DNA of 6,705 nucleotides from Sphingomonadales bacterium (GTDB lineage: Bacteria > Pseudomonadota > Alphaproteobacteria > Sphingomonadales > Sphingomonadaceae). A model generated the notes under the pieces. That model saw only the letters and a program-made list of their open reading frames with translations, was not told where the DNA came from and did no database searches. Location of the stretch: positions 1 through 6,705 of the forward strand of contig JAGXGT010000131.1 of NCBI GenBank assembly GCA_024636595.1. Reading direction: 5' to 3'. Positions 5,480-6,705 of this stretch are shown one piece after another. Made by a program: the position numbers and the translations under genes. Position 1 is the stretch's first letter, and every line of letters starts with the position of its first letter.

Positions 5480-6705
5480 ATGTGCGGCATTGCAGGTATT
5501 TTTCATTTGGAGACGGCCAAGCCGGTCGATCCCGATCGCCTGCGCAAGATGACCGACAGTCTGACGCATCGCGGGCCGGACGGATCCGGCATCTGGACCG
5601 CGCCGGGAGTCGGGCTTGGTCATCGGCGGCTTTCGATCATAGATCTGGAAGGTGGCGCGCAGCCGATGCTGACGTCCGACGAAGCACAGGTGCTGAGCTT
5701 TAATGGAGAAATCTACAATTTCCGCGAAGTGCGCGCGGAACTGGAGGGATTTGGCCACCAGTTTCTGACCAGTAGCGACAGCGAAGTCATTCTCTATGCT
5801 TGGCGGCAATGGGGCGTCGATTGCCTGAAACGGTTGAACGGCATGTTCGTGTTCGCGCTTTATGACCAGCGTAGCCGGACACTTTTTCTGGCCCGCGACC
5901 GGCTGGGCGTGAAGCCATTGTTTTACGCGCCGGTTTCTGACGGCAGCATATTGTTCGGTTCGGAACTGAAAGCGCTGATCGCCAATCCGCTGCTGCGTCG
6001 GGAGCCAAATCTGCGAGCTGTGGATGACTATCTCGCCTTTGGCTATGTGCCGGATCAGACATCGCTGCTTAATGGTGTCAAGAAACTGCCGGCCGGCCAT
6101 TATTTGCTGCTCGAGCAGGGCAAGCCGGAGCCGGTACCCGTGCAATATTGGGATATGGATTTCAGTCAGCGGCACAAGGCTTCGGCGAGCGCGCTGGAGG
6201 AAGAACTGGTCGCGCTGCTCAAGCAGGCGGTCGGGTCGCGGATGGTCGCGGATGTGCCGCTCGGCGCGTTTCTCTCCGGGGGTGTCGACAGCAGCGCCGT
6301 TGTCGCCTTGATGGCCGAGCAAAGCCGCCGGCCGGTCAAGACCTGTTCGATCGGTTTTGACCAGCAGTCGCTCGACGAGACCGGCTATGCCCGGCAAGTG
6401 GCAGAGCGGTTCCAGACCGATCATCGACAACGGACCGTGGCGGCGGACGATTTTGGTCTGATCGACACGCTTGCCGATCATTTTGACGAACCTTTTGCCG
6501 ATGCCTCAGCCCTGCCGACCTATCGGGTGTGCGAGTTGGCCCGTGAGACAGTCACAGTGGCGCTGTCCGGAGATGGCGCCGACGAGGCGATGGCGGGCTA
6601 TCGGCGTCATGTCTTCCACCATGCCGAAGAGCGGGTGAGGGGGCTGTTGCCGCAATCCTTTCGTGGTCCGGCATTTGGCTGGCTGGGATCGGTCTATCCC
6701 AAAGC
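5480..6705 (+). CDS. XrtA/PEP-CTERM system amidotransferase (asparagine-synthase-like), 3' truncated by window
   Basis: 408 complete residues are visible and the frame is open to the window end; the family (TIGR03108) is usually a little over 600 residues, so about one third is missing. The start at 5480 is fixed by MCGIAGIF: after removal of Met, C2 is the N-terminal nucleophile of class II glutamine amidotransferases. The glutaminase half shows HRGPDG (30-35), GHRRLSIIDL (47-56), FNGEIYNF (74-81) and D100 in the SDSEV stretch. The synthetase half has the ATP pyrophosphatase P-loop SGGVDSS (266-272), SIGFDQ (290-295), and LSGDGADEAMAGYRR (362-376). It should hydrolyse glutamine and pass ammonia to an ATP-activated carboxylate, perhaps a uronic acid of the polysaccharide rather than free aspartate; this substrate is inferred from context. 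A 9-base gap separates it from the exosortase gene, so it belongs to the same operon. Confidence 0.94.
   Translation, partial: MCGIAGIFHLETAKPVDPDRLRKMTDSLTHRGPDGSGIWTAPGVGLGHRRLSIIDLEGGAQPMLTSDEAQVLSFNGEIYNFREVRAELEGFGHQFLTSSDSEVILYAWRQWGVDCLKRLNGMFVFALYDQRSRTLFLARDRLGVKPLFYAPVSDGSILFGSELKALIANPLLRREPNLRAVDDYLAFGYVPDQTSLLNGVKKLPAGHYLLLEQGKPEPVPVQYWDMDFSQRHKASASALEEELVALLKQAVGSRMVADVPLGAFLSGGVDSSAVVALMAEQSRRPVKTCSIGFDQQSLDETGYARQVAERFQTDHRQRTVAADDFGLIDTLADHFDEPFADASALPTYRVCELARETVTVALSGDGADEAMAGYRRHVFHHAEERVRGLLPQSFRGPAFGWLGSVYPK

Noticed and set aside
5387..6481. Minus-strand open frame of 364 codons opposite the amidotransferase
   Set aside because: The + strand frame encodes all expected amidotransferase motifs; the antisense translation has no family features.

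Overview
The window is an ordinary-looking but very compact stretch of an exopolysaccharide locus of the XrtA (exosortase A)/PEP-CTERM type. All six genes lie on the + strand. The host is probably a sphingomonad-like alphaproteobacterium (order Sphingomonadales). This rests on gene order, moderately GC-rich codon use and the character of the proteins, and it is inference because no phylogenetic marker is present.

Layout: (1) 1-747, the C-terminal part of an XrtA-associated AAA+ (ExeA/GspA-like) ATPase with a long Pro/Ala/Glu-rich tail and a terminal coiled coil; (2) 728-1624, a polysaccharide deacetylase of the NodB/DUF3473 type; (3) 1621-2697, a FemAB-like acyltransferase; (4) 2697-3920, a GT4-type glycosyltransferase of the TIGR03087 type; (5) 3917-5470, exosortase A with an EpsI-type domain fused at its C terminus; (6) 5480-6705, the N-terminal two thirds of an XrtA-associated asparagine-synthase-like amidotransferase, cut by the window edge. 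The first five genes overlap their neighbours by 1 to 20 bases and the last junction has a 9-base gap. The whole window is therefore almost certainly one transcript with coupled translation. I see no stretch of more than 10 bases without a gene, and no RNA gene, mobile element, CRISPR array, promoter or terminator.

How the genes work together: from knowledge of these families, the glycosyltransferase, amidotransferase, deacetylase and FemAB-like protein build or modify an extracellular polysaccharide. The ATPase sits with the export/assembly machinery, whose genes would lie upstream of the window. Exosortase A is the membrane transpeptidase-like enzyme that recognises and cleaves PEP-CTERM proteins, which are secreted into the same matrix. 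No PEP-CTERM substrate is encoded here.

I did not find a convincing undescribed system. The points most worth a second look are the unusual tail of the ATPase, the exosortase-EpsI fusion, the presence of a FemAB-like enzyme in a polysaccharide operon, and the tight overlap of all genes.
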